From: Natrinema sp. SYSU A 869
Lineage (GTDB): Archaea > Halobacteriota > Halobacteria > Halobacteriales > Natrialbaceae
DNA: 64,000 nucleotides
Direction: 5' to 3'
Assembly: GCF_019879105.1 (NCBI RefSeq)
Contig: NZ_CP082249.1
Coordinates: 2,728,001-2,792,000 of the forward strand
Of this stretch, positions 27,301-35,004 are shown piece by piece. A model generated the notes under the pieces. It saw nothing but the letters and a program-made list of their open reading frames with translations, searched no databases and was not told the origin of the DNA. The position numbers and the translations under genes are program-made. The stretch's first letter is position 1, and every line of letters starts with the position of its first letter.

Positions 27301-27472
27301 CGACGGCCGTGACGCGGGCGGGGTTGAGGACGTGGATCCGACTCTTGAGGGCGATACCGACGAAGGGAGTTCGCCGTCGGTCGGAACTGGCGAGTCCAAC
27401 ACGGACGAGACGGACGGTGTAACGGGTGATACCGGCGTCGACGTCGACGCCGATAACATCGTCATCGGCTAA
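24344..27472 (+). CDS. Giant type IV pilin-like surface protein (DUF7289-like)
   Basis: 1042 residues. Residues 14-50 read R-E-R-G-A-S-P-I-I-G-V-V followed by a 24-residue hydrophobic helix, a class III (prepilin) signal with predicted cleavage after Ala20 or Gly19 by PibD-type peptidase. The ectodomain is very acidic, with Asn-X-Ser/Thr sites in number and three or more repeated beta-sandwich blocks (for example V-x-I-T-x-E-I-Q-N-H-G, V-T-I-T-T-D-L-E-N-T-G, each ending G-S-F-Y-x-G). Near 900-960 a DUF4114-like segment (F-V-F-L-F-E-N ... D-P-D-F-N-D-L-I-V-Y-V) precedes a Gly/Asp/Thr-rich tail. Normal pilins are 130-180 residues, so this is a minor adhesin-like member. Confidence 0.75.
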   Translation: MVGERSTSQGRGSDSRERGASPIIGVVLLFALVILGASLVFVAGSAMFDAIETEVNNEQTQQFVSETDHRITTAAVTGEDQPLPIDEMQGGEPTITDDGNISVRWFNATDGTRCSPVKGELRALEFELDGRTIAHQGGGVWEQTNGQTSIVSEPQIGYDGDRLQLQVLQLEEGDFGGSDPMARANHSESTNLTDRINNAAEGCSTGTDVSFRIEDSTYHEGWNQFLSDAVNEDKYSNVGIEHKSSEETVEVNITGIREPVETTTVVVAEDRGLSGPGANELEYEQRLNRSLGGGPNNAIFGIEAKIENTGDEDETQTVTASIWDEELDTNLLETNKEVTISPGDPEELAANDLKFQHSEYKDELSHGETYKYIIATEDDRADDPPGSFYFGNSGSEFNVTEDDIETMPTGDGNVTITAEIQNHGIEEGNQNVTIDFDEHDVTANETVSLDYGATGTVSWTVNKSALPYGSNEFEIRTDDDEATGTVIGEATGDEGAFIVVEDEGVGGDQIVVTGEPFTVDGEVASTYASDGETREVRVTIPEAGVDRTEPITLDSGEHDTVSFDINPADYDFESGTVYDYDIVADGEGLSEQGSFYVGEPGTNFELSNGNATVDDDTVTITTDLENTGVDSGSQTASLNLEYLDEMPDDLEGENPYGDLFEREVTRSFGESDTIELELNESKLLDGEYRATIRTDDGTETIDFVVDTGIDPGRVGLGEIDDANVTVDVVGSQVSGNNRRWNYWEDKWEYVHLLAPMTLDVVANGGTEHSFDNPTDGDNINTGPTWQDKTGDSYTYNFTVEDETELTLRNTRYSLCNDRSTDPDELSHYSDPEDRALEWCNDVSSNTEFGPIDASQGENLQNVRVRSAENNTIPALPAGADQQISATEALEERGLVKDEDELNLDSGEFVFLFENTAECGRGCDEDDIDALWDDAVEAYERNPHRTNDPDFNDLIVYVEVERAGVDPGTPSITIIPGGGNSTDVDAGDGRDAGGVEDVDPTLEGDTDEGSSPSVGTGESNTDETDGVTGDTGVDVDADNIVIG

Positions 27473-28000
27473 TTGTAGCGCCGGCGCAATTCGACTTTAT
27501 CGCGTCCGAACGAGACAGGATTCCTCCCGGTTCGCTCTCTTCGAGTGTCGAACTCGGTGGACCCGGGGCAGCGGTCGAAGAGACGGCCCCGAATACACTC
27601 GACACGGAATCCGACCGGCCGTGACCGATTGATCTCCCATGCGATCGCTTACGTCTCTCGGCCGTGGACTGATTATCGTCGGCGGGCTCGTACTCGCCGT
27701 CTCGAGCGTGAGGTTTCCGTCCAGTGTGAGTAGGGTACAGCAGTCAACGAACGGGTTGGAAGGGACGCCCCGCTAGCGAAACGGGCACTTGTCGAATCAA
27801 CAGTCTCGAGACAGGCGTGGGCCGTTGCAAGCGGGAACCGATGCCCGAAGAAACGTTGTGGACGGCACTATCGTCATGGTGATAGTTACCGATCTTTTCG
27901 AGAATCGGCCTGTGATCACTGTAGGCGGCTTCAGACGGTACGCGTTGATCGGCAACAAGCGTTATGTATCAACAGTACCGATAATCATACTGAACAGGGG
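27473..28000. other. Intergenic region with one small reading frame
   Basis: 528 bp between the pilin-like gene and the winged-helix gene. Apart from the small frame at 27639-27776 I see no gene. The 80 bases before 28001 are A+T-richer and should hold the promoter of the regulator. Confidence 0.45.
27639..27776 (+). CDS. Possible small or truncated secreted protein
   Basis: 45 residues, M-R-S-L-T-S-L-G-R-G-L-I-I-V-G-G-L-V-L-A then V-S-S-V-R-F. The pattern (short basic start, one hydrophobic helix) is like the signal region of the DUF1102 protein at 28576, so it may be a truncated relative. Could equally be chance. Confidence 0.3.
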   Translation: MRSLTSLGRGLIIVGGLVLAVSSVRFPSSVSRVQQSTNGLEGTPR

Positions 28001-28573
28001 ATGGCGACGACCAGCGAGAGCAAACCGAGTACGGCGGGGGAAACAGGTCAGGACGATCAGTCACGGGAAGGCGAAATTTTCGACCTGTTAAGCAATCAAC
28101 GCCGCCGGTACACCATTCACTATTGTAAGCGCGAGGGAGAACCGGTTTCGCTGGGTGATCTCGCCGAACACGTCGCCGCCTGGGAACTCGACAAGGAGGT
28201 CGAGGAGATTACGTCCGCCGAACGAAAGCGAGCCTACACGTCGCTTCAGCAGACCCATCTGCCGACGCTCGAGCGAGCCGACATTATCGAGTTCGACGAT
28301 CGGATGATCGAACTCACCGACGAGGCTGCCGAGTTAGACGTCTACCTCGATATCGTGCCCGGCGATTCGGTCCCGTGGGGCGTCTACTATCTGGGGCTTG
28401 CCGCCGTCGGCTCGGTCGTAATGGCGGGGCTGTGGCTCGAGGTAGTACCGACGGAAACGGTACCGGAACTCGGCTGGGCGACGCTGGTGTTCACGCTGTT
28501 TGGCGTCTCCGCGGTCGTCCACGCGGTACAGAACCGTCGCATGCGACTCGGAGAGATGGAACGGCCACCGTAA
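28001..28573 (+). CDS. Membrane-bound winged-helix regulator (DUF7344 type)
   Basis: 190 residues from ATG 28001. Residues about 25-112 form a winged-helix domain with the DUF7344 signature: E-I-F-D-L-L-S-N-Q-R-R-R-Y, V-S-L-G-D-L-A-E-H-V-A-A-W-E, S-A-E-R-K-R-A-Y-T-S-L-Q-Q-T-H-L-P-T-L. Two transmembrane helices follow (about 126-146, 156-174). A membrane-tethered DNA-binding protein next to secreted-protein genes suggests it controls this locus in response to the envelope, which is inference. The stop is 2 bp before the DUF1102 gene start, so the two are in one operon. Confidence 0.85.
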   Translation: MATTSESKPSTAGETGQDDQSREGEIFDLLSNQRRRYTIHYCKREGEPVSLGDLAEHVAAWELDKEVEEITSAERKRAYTSLQQTHLPTLERADIIEFDDRMIELTDEAAELDVYLDIVPGDSVPWGVYYLGLAAVGSVVMAGLWLEVVPTETVPELGWATLVFTLFGVSAVVHAVQNRRMRLGEMERPP

Positions 28574-28575
28574 CA

Positions 28576-29424
28576 ATGAAGACACTCAGTAAACTGGCGG
28601 TCCTGTTTATCGCCATGGGAGCGGTGCTACTTGTGGGCCCAGTGTTCGGGTTCAGCTCGTTCGCTGCCGAGCGAGGAACGACCGTAAACATTCCCAGTGA
28701 CCAATCGAGCGCGTATCTGGGTGTCGACAGCGAAAACGACATCGGGACGTTACGCGGTGACGATCCGCCGGAACAAGTAGCGACGCTTTTCAATAACCTC
28801 AATGAGGATGTCGATATCATCGAGTTCGAGATCTACAACGACAGTGATGCGCTTGCGGTAGATAGCCCCAATCCCGGAGAAACGATCGCAACGGGAAGGA
28901 GCGAGGACGTCACGGTCGTCTGTGCAGACTCGGTATCTGCCGGCGTCCGTGATATCGGAGTCGAAGTCGTCGAAGTCGACGGAGCGACGACCACGATTAG
29001 TGGTGTATCGTTTAACACCACTGTTGACATTCAGTGTAACAAAGGAAGTGGCAGCGGTGTGGTTAATTTCGAGGCGGACAATGTCGGTACCGGGAACACG
29101 AGTCAGACGTTCTCGTTCAGCGGTGACGGGCTGAAGAACAACGACGACGTGTATATCAACGTCAGCGGTCCGCAGACGAACGGCGGTGTGGACTACACTT
29201 CCGGATCCCCGACCGTCGTCAGTGGAGCTGGCACGGTCAGTTACAATGGCGGCGACCAGATCGTTTACGACCCTGATGGCGGTGAGAGCGGAACGGTCGA
29301 AATCCGAATGGACGGAATCGATGTCGTTGGCAGCTCCGGCGAGCGATACACAATTACCTATTCCGAACAACGAAAGAACAGGAACGATCGCGACGACAGC
29401 GACATCTTCTATATCACGGATTGA
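28576..29424 (+). CDS. Secreted DUF1102 family protein
   Basis: 282 residues from ATG 28576. Signal sequence at about 1-31 (L-A-V-L-F-I-A-M-G-A-V-L-L-V-G-P-V-F-G-F-S-S-F-A-A), then E-R-G-T-T-V-N-I-P-S-D-Q-S-S-A-Y-L-G-V, the DUF1102 opening shared with the protein at 23329. Two Cys (C-A-D-S and Q-C-N-K) may form a disulfide. The second half is a Gly/Asn/Ser-rich beta domain ending in a basic stretch and D-I-F-Y-I-T-D. No membrane anchor. Co-transcribed with the membrane-bound regulator 2 bp upstream. Likely substrate of the SipW-like peptidase of the locus, by context. Confidence 0.8.
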   Translation: MKTLSKLAVLFIAMGAVLLVGPVFGFSSFAAERGTTVNIPSDQSSAYLGVDSENDIGTLRGDDPPEQVATLFNNLNEDVDIIEFEIYNDSDALAVDSPNPGETIATGRSEDVTVVCADSVSAGVRDIGVEVVEVDGATTTISGVSFNTTVDIQCNKGSGSGVVNFEADNVGTGNTSQTFSFSGDGLKNNDDVYINVSGPQTNGGVDYTSGSPTVVSGAGTVSYNGGDQIVYDPDGGESGTVEIRMDGIDVVGSSGERYTITYSEQRKNRNDRDDSDIFYITD

Positions 29425-29477
29425 GTTCGGACCCTCGGTGTGGTTGTCGTCGAGACGCGCTTCGGCTAATGCGAACG

Positions 29478-29487
29478 CCTTTTTACC
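29478..29487 (+). promoter_or_regulatory. TATA-like box of the EMC6-like/RLI operon
   Basis: CCTTTTTACC, 22-31 bases before the ATG at 29509. Confidence 0.45.
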
Positions 29488-29508
29488 GCCGGTCACGGAC
29501 TTCCCCTC

Positions 29509-29826
29509 ATGTCGACCGAATCGATCAGCGACCGACGCGAGCATATCCGCTCGGTCAGCGTGACGGCGTTGTCCGCGCTACTCGGCGTCGGTGCAGCGCT
29601 GGCCTCTGCAACCTGGGTGGGTGTCACCGAGACGGCTGCGGAGAACACGCAGGCGCTCGCGTTCGTCGTCGGGGCGATCCTCGTCCAGTACGTCCTCATC
29701 AATATTTCGGGGATCTACGGCGAGGACGAGTTCGGGGCGAAACACTACCTGTTCATCGCGTTCATGACCTTCTCGCTGTGGTTCGTGGCGTGGGGAATCC
29801 TGCTGACCGCGGAGGTATCGGGCTAA
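29509..29826 (+). CDS. EMC6-like small membrane protein
   Basis: 105 residues with three hydrophobic helices (about 19-38, 49-66, 82-101). Length, topology and the L-I-N-I-S-G-I-Y-G region fit the archaeal EMC6-like family, relatives of a subunit of the eukaryotic ER membrane-protein complex that helps insert membrane proteins. The assignment rests on size, topology and position one base ahead of the RLI gene, an arrangement I recall from other haloarchaea, so it is moderate. Almost certainly co-transcribed with RLI. Confidence 0.65.
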   Translation: MSTESISDRREHIRSVSVTALSALLGVGAALASATWVGVTETAAENTQALAFVVGAILVQYVLINISGIYGEDEFGAKHYLFIAFMTFSLWFVAWGILLTAEVSG

Positions 29827-29827
29827 C

Positions 29828-31641
29828 ATGGCCGACGACAGCATCGCCGTCGTAGACCTGGATCGGTGTCAGCCGGACCGGTGTAGCTACGAGTGCAAGA
29901 ACTACTGTCCGCCAAATCGAACCGGCAAGGAGTGTATCACCCTCCGGGGCGAAGAAGCCGCGGAAGGCCAGCCTGAACAGATCCACATCTCCGAAGAGAT
30001 CTGTCTAGGCGAAACCTGCGGAATCTGCGTCGAGAAGTGCCCCTTCGATGCTATTGAGATCATTAATCTCCCGCAGGAGCTCCAAGACGAGCCCGTCCAC
30101 CGCTACGGCGAGAACGCCTTCTCGCTGTACGGGCTTCCCGCTCCACAGGAGGGCAAGGTCACTGGTATCCTCGGTCCTAACGGGATCGGGAAGACGACCG
30201 CCGTTCGCATCCTCGCAGGCGAACTCGAGCCCAACCTCGGCCGGCACGAGGAATCGCCGGGATGGGACGAGGTACTGGAAGCGTACCGCGGGACCGAACT
30301 CCAGGACTACATCGCGGACGTCCGCGACGGCGACATCACGATCGCACAGAAGCCCCAATACGTCGACCAGATTCCGAACAGTTTCGACGGGAACACCCGC
30401 CAGCTACTCGAGCGGACCGACGAGCGCGGGGCTCTCGATGAACTCATCGAGCGGCTCTCGCTCGGGCCCGTCATGGAGCAGTCGATCGACGACCTCTCGG
30501 GTGGGGAACTCCAGCGAGTCGCCATCGCGGCCACGCTCGCCCGGGACACGGACTTCTACTTCCTCGACGAGGTGACGCCGTATTTGGACATCGGCCAGCG
30601 CGTGACCGCAGCGCGGCTGATCCGCGAACTCGCCGAGGAAGAGGACAAGTCGGTCCTCGTCGTCGAACACGACCTCGCAATCTTGGACCTACTCGCCGAC
30701 ACGCTCCACGTCGCTTACGGTGAACCCGGCGCGTACGGTGTCATCACCCACCCAAGTCCGTTCGCAACGGGATCAACGAGTATCTCTCGGGCTATCTGGA
30801 GAACGAGAACATGCGGATCCGGCCGGATCCCATCGAGTTCGAGGAGCACGCGCCCCGCACCGCGAGCCACGCCGACGCGCTTGTGGAGTATCCCGACCTC
30901 ACGAAGAGCTACGGCGACGGCGAGTTCTCCCTCGAGATCGAGGGTGGGACGATCCGGGAAAACGAGGTGCTGGGCATTGTCGGCCCCAACGGAATCGGGA
31001 AGTCGACGTTCGCGAAACTCCTCACTGGGAACCTCACGCCCGACGAGGGCGACGCCGATCTCGACCTCGATATCTCCTATAAGCCCCAGTACGTCACCAT
31101 CGACCAGCATATGCGGGTCGACGCCTTCCTCTCGTCGATCACCGACCAGTTTGGGTCGTCCTACTGGAACACAGAGATCGCCCAGCCGCTCCAGTTAGAG
31201 CGGATCATGGAGCAGAACCTCTCGGATCTCTCCGGCGGCGAGCGCCAGCGGGTCGCCATCGCGGCCTGCCTCTCCGATTCGGCCGACCTCTACCTGCTCG
31301 ACGAGCCCTCGGCTCACCTCGACGTCGAACAGCGGGTTCAGGCCACGAAAGCGATCCGGCGCTACGCCGAACAGCAGGATGCCACCGTGATGGTCATCGA
31401 CCACGACATCTACATGATGGACCTGCTCGCTGACCGCCTGATGGTCTTCGACGGCGAACCCGCCGTCCACGGTCGCGCCGGCCAGCCACAGCCGATGCGC
31501 GACGGCATGAACGAGTTCCTCGCGAACCTCGAGGTCACGTTCCGCCGGGACGAGCGCACCTCCCGGCCGCGAATCAACAAGCCCGAATCGCAGCTGGATA
31601 GCCAGCAGAAGAGCGACGGCGAGTACTACTACGCGCCGTAG
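29828..31641 (+). CDS. ABCE1/RLI ribosome-recycling ATPase, frame broken at 30751-30753
   Basis: Two frames together make one 604-residue RLI. N-terminal Cys clusters (C-Q-P-D-R-C-S-Y-E-C, then C-L-G-E-T-C-G-I-C-V-E-K-C-P) bind two [4Fe-4S] clusters. ABC domain 1 has G-P-N-G-I-G-K-T-T and L-S-G-G-E-L-Q-R; domain 2 has G-P-N-G-I-G-K-S-T and L-S-G-G-E-R-Q-R. The first frame fails after G-V-I-T-H-P; one more C in C3 at 30751-30753 gives H-P-K-S-V-R-N-G-I-N-E-Y-L, leading into N-M-R-I-R-P-D-P-I-E-F-E. RLI splits post-termination ribosomes and is essential in archaea, so the break is most likely a sequence error. Confidence 0.93.
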
Positions 31642-31695
31642 GGTGTCGGCTCGAATTTCAGCAGTCGGTACCGTGCTACTAATAGATGCTTGGAA

Positions 31696-32217
31696 TTAGC
31701 TAATCAGCCGCTGGCAACTTCCACAGAGGTTCTCTTCCTTGATGTCGACCTCGCGGACCGTCGGCGAGAAGTTCATGACACAGCGGTTGTTGTCGCAGTG
31801 CTCGAGGCCGTAGGTATGACCAATCTCATGGACGATCTCCTTGCGGACGCGGTCCTCGAATATGTCGGCGGCGCTCTGATTCGAGAAACCGCCGTCGCTC
31901 GAGGTCTGGAGTCGGTAGGTTGAGACGACGCTGCCGCTACCGTCGAGATAGGCTAGGCCGAAGACGTAGTTGCGCCGCCGGTAGAAGAGGTCCTGTGGGG
32001 TAATCGCGATATTTTTTCCGCCACGACCCACCCGTTCGGCGAGCTGGATGAACGTTTCGGCGGAGTATTGGTTCCGGTCGGAGTCGTAGGCTCCGTTTGG
32101 GACCGACTGCGAGTCGTTGACCGACACATCGCAGTCGTAGACCGATCGCAACGCGGTGGAGGCCGCCCGCTTGACCTCGGCGGAGACGTTGCCGACCGGT
32201 ACAATATCGACGAGCAT
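31696..32217 (-). CDS. amzA: Archaemetzincin (M54 zinc metalloprotease)
   Basis: 173 residues from ATG 32217. The active-site motif is H120-E-I-G-H124-T-Y-G-L-E-H130-C131, followed by C136-V-M (the Met-turn region) and C155-G-S-C158; the four Cys form the structural zinc site of the family. A longer frame to 32520 overlaps the divergent UPF0146 gene and is not used. Archaemetzincins are soluble cytosolic proteases with unknown natural substrates. It shares a 39-bp intergenic space with the divergent UPF0146 gene. Compare with the degenerate membrane relative at 51793. Confidence 0.95.
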   Translation of the reverse strand: MLVDIVPVGNVSAEVKRAASTALRSVYDCDVSVNDSQSVPNGAYDSDRNQYSAETFIQLAERVGRGGKNIAITPQDLFYRRRNYVFGLAYLDGSGSVVSTYRLQTSSDGGFSNQSAADIFEDRVRKEIVHEIGHTYGLEHCDNNRCVMNFSPTVREVDIKEENLCGSCQRLIS

Positions 32218-32256
32218 AGCAAAGGCTATGGCCGCGGGTGGCATAAACGTCCCGCC

Positions 32257-32661
32257 GTGGCCCACTCTCGCCGGAATCTCGATGCAATAATTAATTACTT
32301 TGACGAGTACGATCAAATAATCGAGATCGGGATCGGCCGCCGGACCGATCTCGCTCAAGCGCTCGCTGAACGCGAGGTTTCCGTCACCGCGACGGACGTC
32401 CATGATCGCGACGTTCCGGACGGCGTGACGTTCGTCCGTGACGACGTCGTCGACCCCGACCCGTCGGTCTACGCCGGCGCGGACGCAGTGTATGCACGGA
32501 ATCTGCCGCCGGAACTCCACCGGCCGGCACTAACGGTGGCTCGAGACGCCGACGCCGACTTCCTGTTTACGACGCTGGGCGGCGACCAGCCCGCGGTGCC
32601 GGTCGAACGGGTGACGATCGAGGAGGGGACGCTGTACGTCGCTCGAGCCCTGCCGGAGTGA
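32257..32661 (+). CDS. UPF0146 family protein
   Basis: 134 residues starting at GTG 32257. I-I-E-I-G-I-G-R-R-T-D-L-A-Q-A-L followed by V-S-V-T-A-T-D-V-H, and D-A-V-Y-A-R-N-L-P-P-E-L-H, resembles a reduced Rossmann-type methyltransferase core; the family is archaeal and uncharacterised. The start was chosen because the frame upstream overlaps the archaemetzincin on the opposite strand. Spacing to that gene is only 39 bp, so promoters are shared or overlapping. Confidence 0.85.
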   Translation: MAHSRRNLDAIINYFDEYDQIIEIGIGRRTDLAQALAEREVSVTATDVHDRDVPDGVTFVRDDVVDPDPSVYAGADAVYARNLPPELHRPALTVARDADADFLFTTLGGDQPAVPVERVTIEEGTLYVARALPE

Positions 32662-32739
32662 CAAGCTAGCTGCGAGCGGGAGTCGAGGTCGACTACAGCG
32701 TTCGAATGGATTATTAGTTGCGTATACCTTTCAGATGGT

Positions 32740-33372
32740 GTGAACACCGAACCGGTGGTAGAGGGACTCCTCATTCTCGGTGCCCTCGCGGTCTTCGTTG
32801 CCGCGATAGTTGGCATCACGACCGTGAGCTGGTACGTCGTCCGCCTCGGGACGGCTCCCGGGGTCGCCGTCCACGAGTGTGCGCACATGCTGGCCTGTTC
32901 GGTCGTCGGCGTCCCGGTTCTCGAGGTCAAGTACTTCGGATTCGGAACGCCGGCGGGGTACGTCCGCCATGTCGAGCCCGAGCGCTATCGGGAACTGTTC
33001 GTCATCGGCGTCGCGCCGTTCGTCGTCAACACCGCGGTCGCCGTGACGATCTTCTTTTGGCTCGCAATCTTCGTGGATGCGACTGGCGACGTTTGGGCCT
33101 CGAGCGAGACACTCGTCGCCGCGCTCGGTATGGGCTGGCTGGGGCTATCGGTCGGCGTCCACGCGTTCCCGAGTACCGGCGACGCGACGGCGCTCTGGGA
33201 TCGCGCTCGTGCCGAGTGGCGGCGGTCCCCGATCGTCCTATTGGGTGTGCCCGTCATCGCCGTGATTTACCTCGCGAACGCGCTCGCCTGGGCGTGGGCC
33301 GATGTTTTCTATGCACTCGGGCTTGGGATCGCGGTGTTTCTCTTCGTCGGCATTCAGTTGCCGTTCCTGTGA
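32740..33372 (+). CDS. M50-like integral membrane metalloprotease homologue
   Basis: 210 residues starting at GTG 32740. A first helix (about 9-32) is followed by A-V-H45-E-C-A-H49-M-L, an HExxH site at the start of a membrane segment, as in site-2 proteases. Later segments include a helix with [10 protein letters not shown] and H-A-F-P-S-T-G-D-A, a plausible place for the third metal ligand (Asp). Five to six helices in total. Substrate unknown. Stands between UPF0146 and the HAD gene, same strand. Confidence 0.7.
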   Translation: MNTEPVVEGLLILGALAVFVAAIVGITTVSWYVVRLGTAPGVAVHECAHMLACSVVGVPVLEVKYFGFGTPAGYVRHVEPERYRELFVIGVAPFVVNTAVAVTIFFWLAIFVDATGDVWASSETLVAALGMGWLGLSVGVHAFPSTGDATALWDRARAEWRRSPIVLLGVPVIAVIYLANALAWAWADVFYALGLGIAVFLFVGIQLPFL

Positions 33373-33410
33373 TCGGGGACGGTCATCGAACGCGGTCGAA
33401 TACCGGTCGC

Positions 33411-33420
33411 CTTTATCCCT
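33411..33420 (+). promoter_or_regulatory. TATA-like box of the HAD gene
   Basis: CTTTATCCCT, 21-30 bases before the ATG at 33441. Confidence 0.4.
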
Positions 33421-33440
33421 GTCGGCTCGTTCGCACGGGT

Positions 33441-34322
33441 ATGAACGCAGCTGCCGTCGTCCTGGACATCGACGGCGTGCTCGTCGACGTCGCCGACTCC
33501 TATCGGCGTGCGATCGTCGAGTCCGTCGACGTGGTCTACGGGCGGACGATCCGTAAGGACGACATTCAGGAGTTCAAGGACGCAGGCGGGTTCAACAACG
33601 ACTGGGAGTTGACGTACGCTGCCGCGCTCTACATTCTCGCGGCCGAAGAGGGCTACAGCCAGTCGCTCGAGGCCTATACCGACGAGATCGCCGCTTCAGG
33701 CGGCGGTCTCGAGGCGGCCGAGAGCGTCGTCCGCGAGGCGATCGGTGCGCGGGCGACCCAGCGCGTGACGGGGCGCTGGGACCGCGAGCGGCTCCGCGAC
33801 GTCTTCCAGCAACTATACCTCGGCGACGAACTCTACCGCGGGCTCGAGGGCGGCGAGCCCGACCTCGAGCGGGAGACGGCCGGATTCATCCACGACGAGC
33901 CGGTGTTGCTCGAGCCCGAGGCCCGCGATCAGCTGCTCGCGGACTACGACGTGGGCGTCCTGACCGGGCGGCCGGCGGCCGAGGCCGAGATCGCCCTCGA
34001 TCGAGTCGGGCTCGACGATGCGGTTCCGGTCGAGCACCGCTTCACGATGGACGACTGGGAGGAGGGCAAGCCGCACCCGCGCGCGCTGACGACGCTCGCG
34101 GAGCGGTTCGACGCCGAGAGCGTCGTCTTCGTCGGCGACACGTTAGACGACGTTCGGACGGCGGTCAACGCGAGCGAGGCAGATTCCGACCGAGAGTACC
34201 GCGGTATCGGCGTCCTGACCGGCGGGCTGACCGGCGAAGAGGGTCGACTGAAGTACGAGAACGAGGGCGCGGCGGCGATCCTCGAGTCGGTCAACGCATT
34301 GCCGGACTGGCTCGAGTCGTAG
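33441..34322 (+). CDS. HAD superfamily hydrolase (TIGR01548-like)
   Basis: 293 residues from ATG 33441. D9-I-D11-G-V-L-V-D is HAD motif I, V-L-T-G-R-P is motif II, G-K-P-H-P is motif III with the Lys, and [10 protein letters not shown] is motif IV. The helical cap lies between about 20 and 160. Members of this archaeal subgroup are phosphatases of unassigned substrate. After its stop, GCTCGAGCGGGGGAC occurs twice (34322-34376), a short direct repeat. Confidence 0.88.
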   Translation: MNAAAVVLDIDGVLVDVADSYRRAIVESVDVVYGRTIRKDDIQEFKDAGGFNNDWELTYAAALYILAAEEGYSQSLEAYTDEIAASGGGLEAAESVVREAIGARATQRVTGRWDRERLRDVFQQLYLGDELYRGLEGGEPDLERETAGFIHDEPVLLEPEARDQLLADYDVGVLTGRPAAEAEIALDRVGLDDAVPVEHRFTMDDWEEGKPHPRALTTLAERFDAESVVFVGDTLDDVRTAVNASEADSDREYRGIGVLTGGLTGEEGRLKYENEGAAAILESVNALPDWLES

Positions 34323-34391
34323 GCTCGAGCGGGGGACGAACGGTCGAACAAGGAGACGAGTGCTCGAGCGGGGGACGGTTCGGACGGTCCG

Positions 34392-34841
34392 TTAGGGCTG
34401 TTCGTCGGGGAAGCGGACGAACGTCAACCAGAAGTCCTCGAACGAACGACCGAGTTCGATGAACTCGTCAGGTTCGACCGGTTTCTGGACGTACGCGTTC
34501 GCGTGGAGGTCATAGGATCGGGCGATGTCCTCTTCGGACGCCGAACTCGTCATCACGATCACGGGGATCGATCGCAGCGCCTCCTCCGACTTAAGTTCGG
34601 AGAGGATGTCCGCGCCGTCGATGTCGGGAAGCTGGAAGTCGAGCAGGATCATGTCCGGACGCGGGCTGTCCGCGTGATCGTTTCGCTGATAGACGAAATC
34701 GAGCGCGTCCTCACCGTCGGTGACGGTATGGATCTCGCTCGCGATGTTCGCATCGTCGAACGATTCGGAGAACAGACGGGCATCGCCGGGGTTCGGTTCG
34801 ACCAGTAGAATGGTGATCGCGTCCTCAATCGGTGGAGACAT
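34392..34841 (-). CDS. Response regulator (receiver domain only)
   Basis: 149 residues. A single CheY-like receiver: I-L-L-V-E-P-N-P-G-D opening (the second acidic residue of the usual E-D pair is Pro here), phosphorylatable Asp68 in M-I-L-L-D-F-Q-L-P-D, T-S-S after beta-4 and K-P-V after beta-5. No output domain, so it works through partners, as in Rcp1-type phytochrome-linked regulators. A cognate kinase is not in the window. Transcribed alone. Confidence 0.93.
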   Translation of the reverse strand: MSPPIEDAITILLVEPNPGDARLFSESFDDANIASEIHTVTDGEDALDFVYQRNDHADSPRPDMILLDFQLPDIDGADILSELKSEEALRSIPVIVMTSSASEEDIARSYDLHANAYVQKPVEPDEFIELGRSFEDFWLTFVRFPDEQP

Positions 34842-35004
34842 ACTACTGTTTGGATCGGAGTCCTAAAAGAACCATACGGTTATCGGGAGGTAATGTAATC
34901 AGATGTGTACTTTTCCGAGGGCAGTGACAGGAGTCGACAGGGTGGTAGAGACCACTCCGCGGCAGTTCGAGACTCGAACGCGGATTTCGACGATAACGAA
35001 CGGC

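Noticed and set aside
30811-31641. A separate ABC ATPase gene
   Set aside because: It lacks a promoter and its start lies inside the linker of RLI; a one-base correction merges it with the upstream half.
34322-34376. Mobile element target duplication
   Set aside because: The GCTCGAGCGGGGGAC direct repeat is only 15 bp, spaced 40 bp apart, with no element between.
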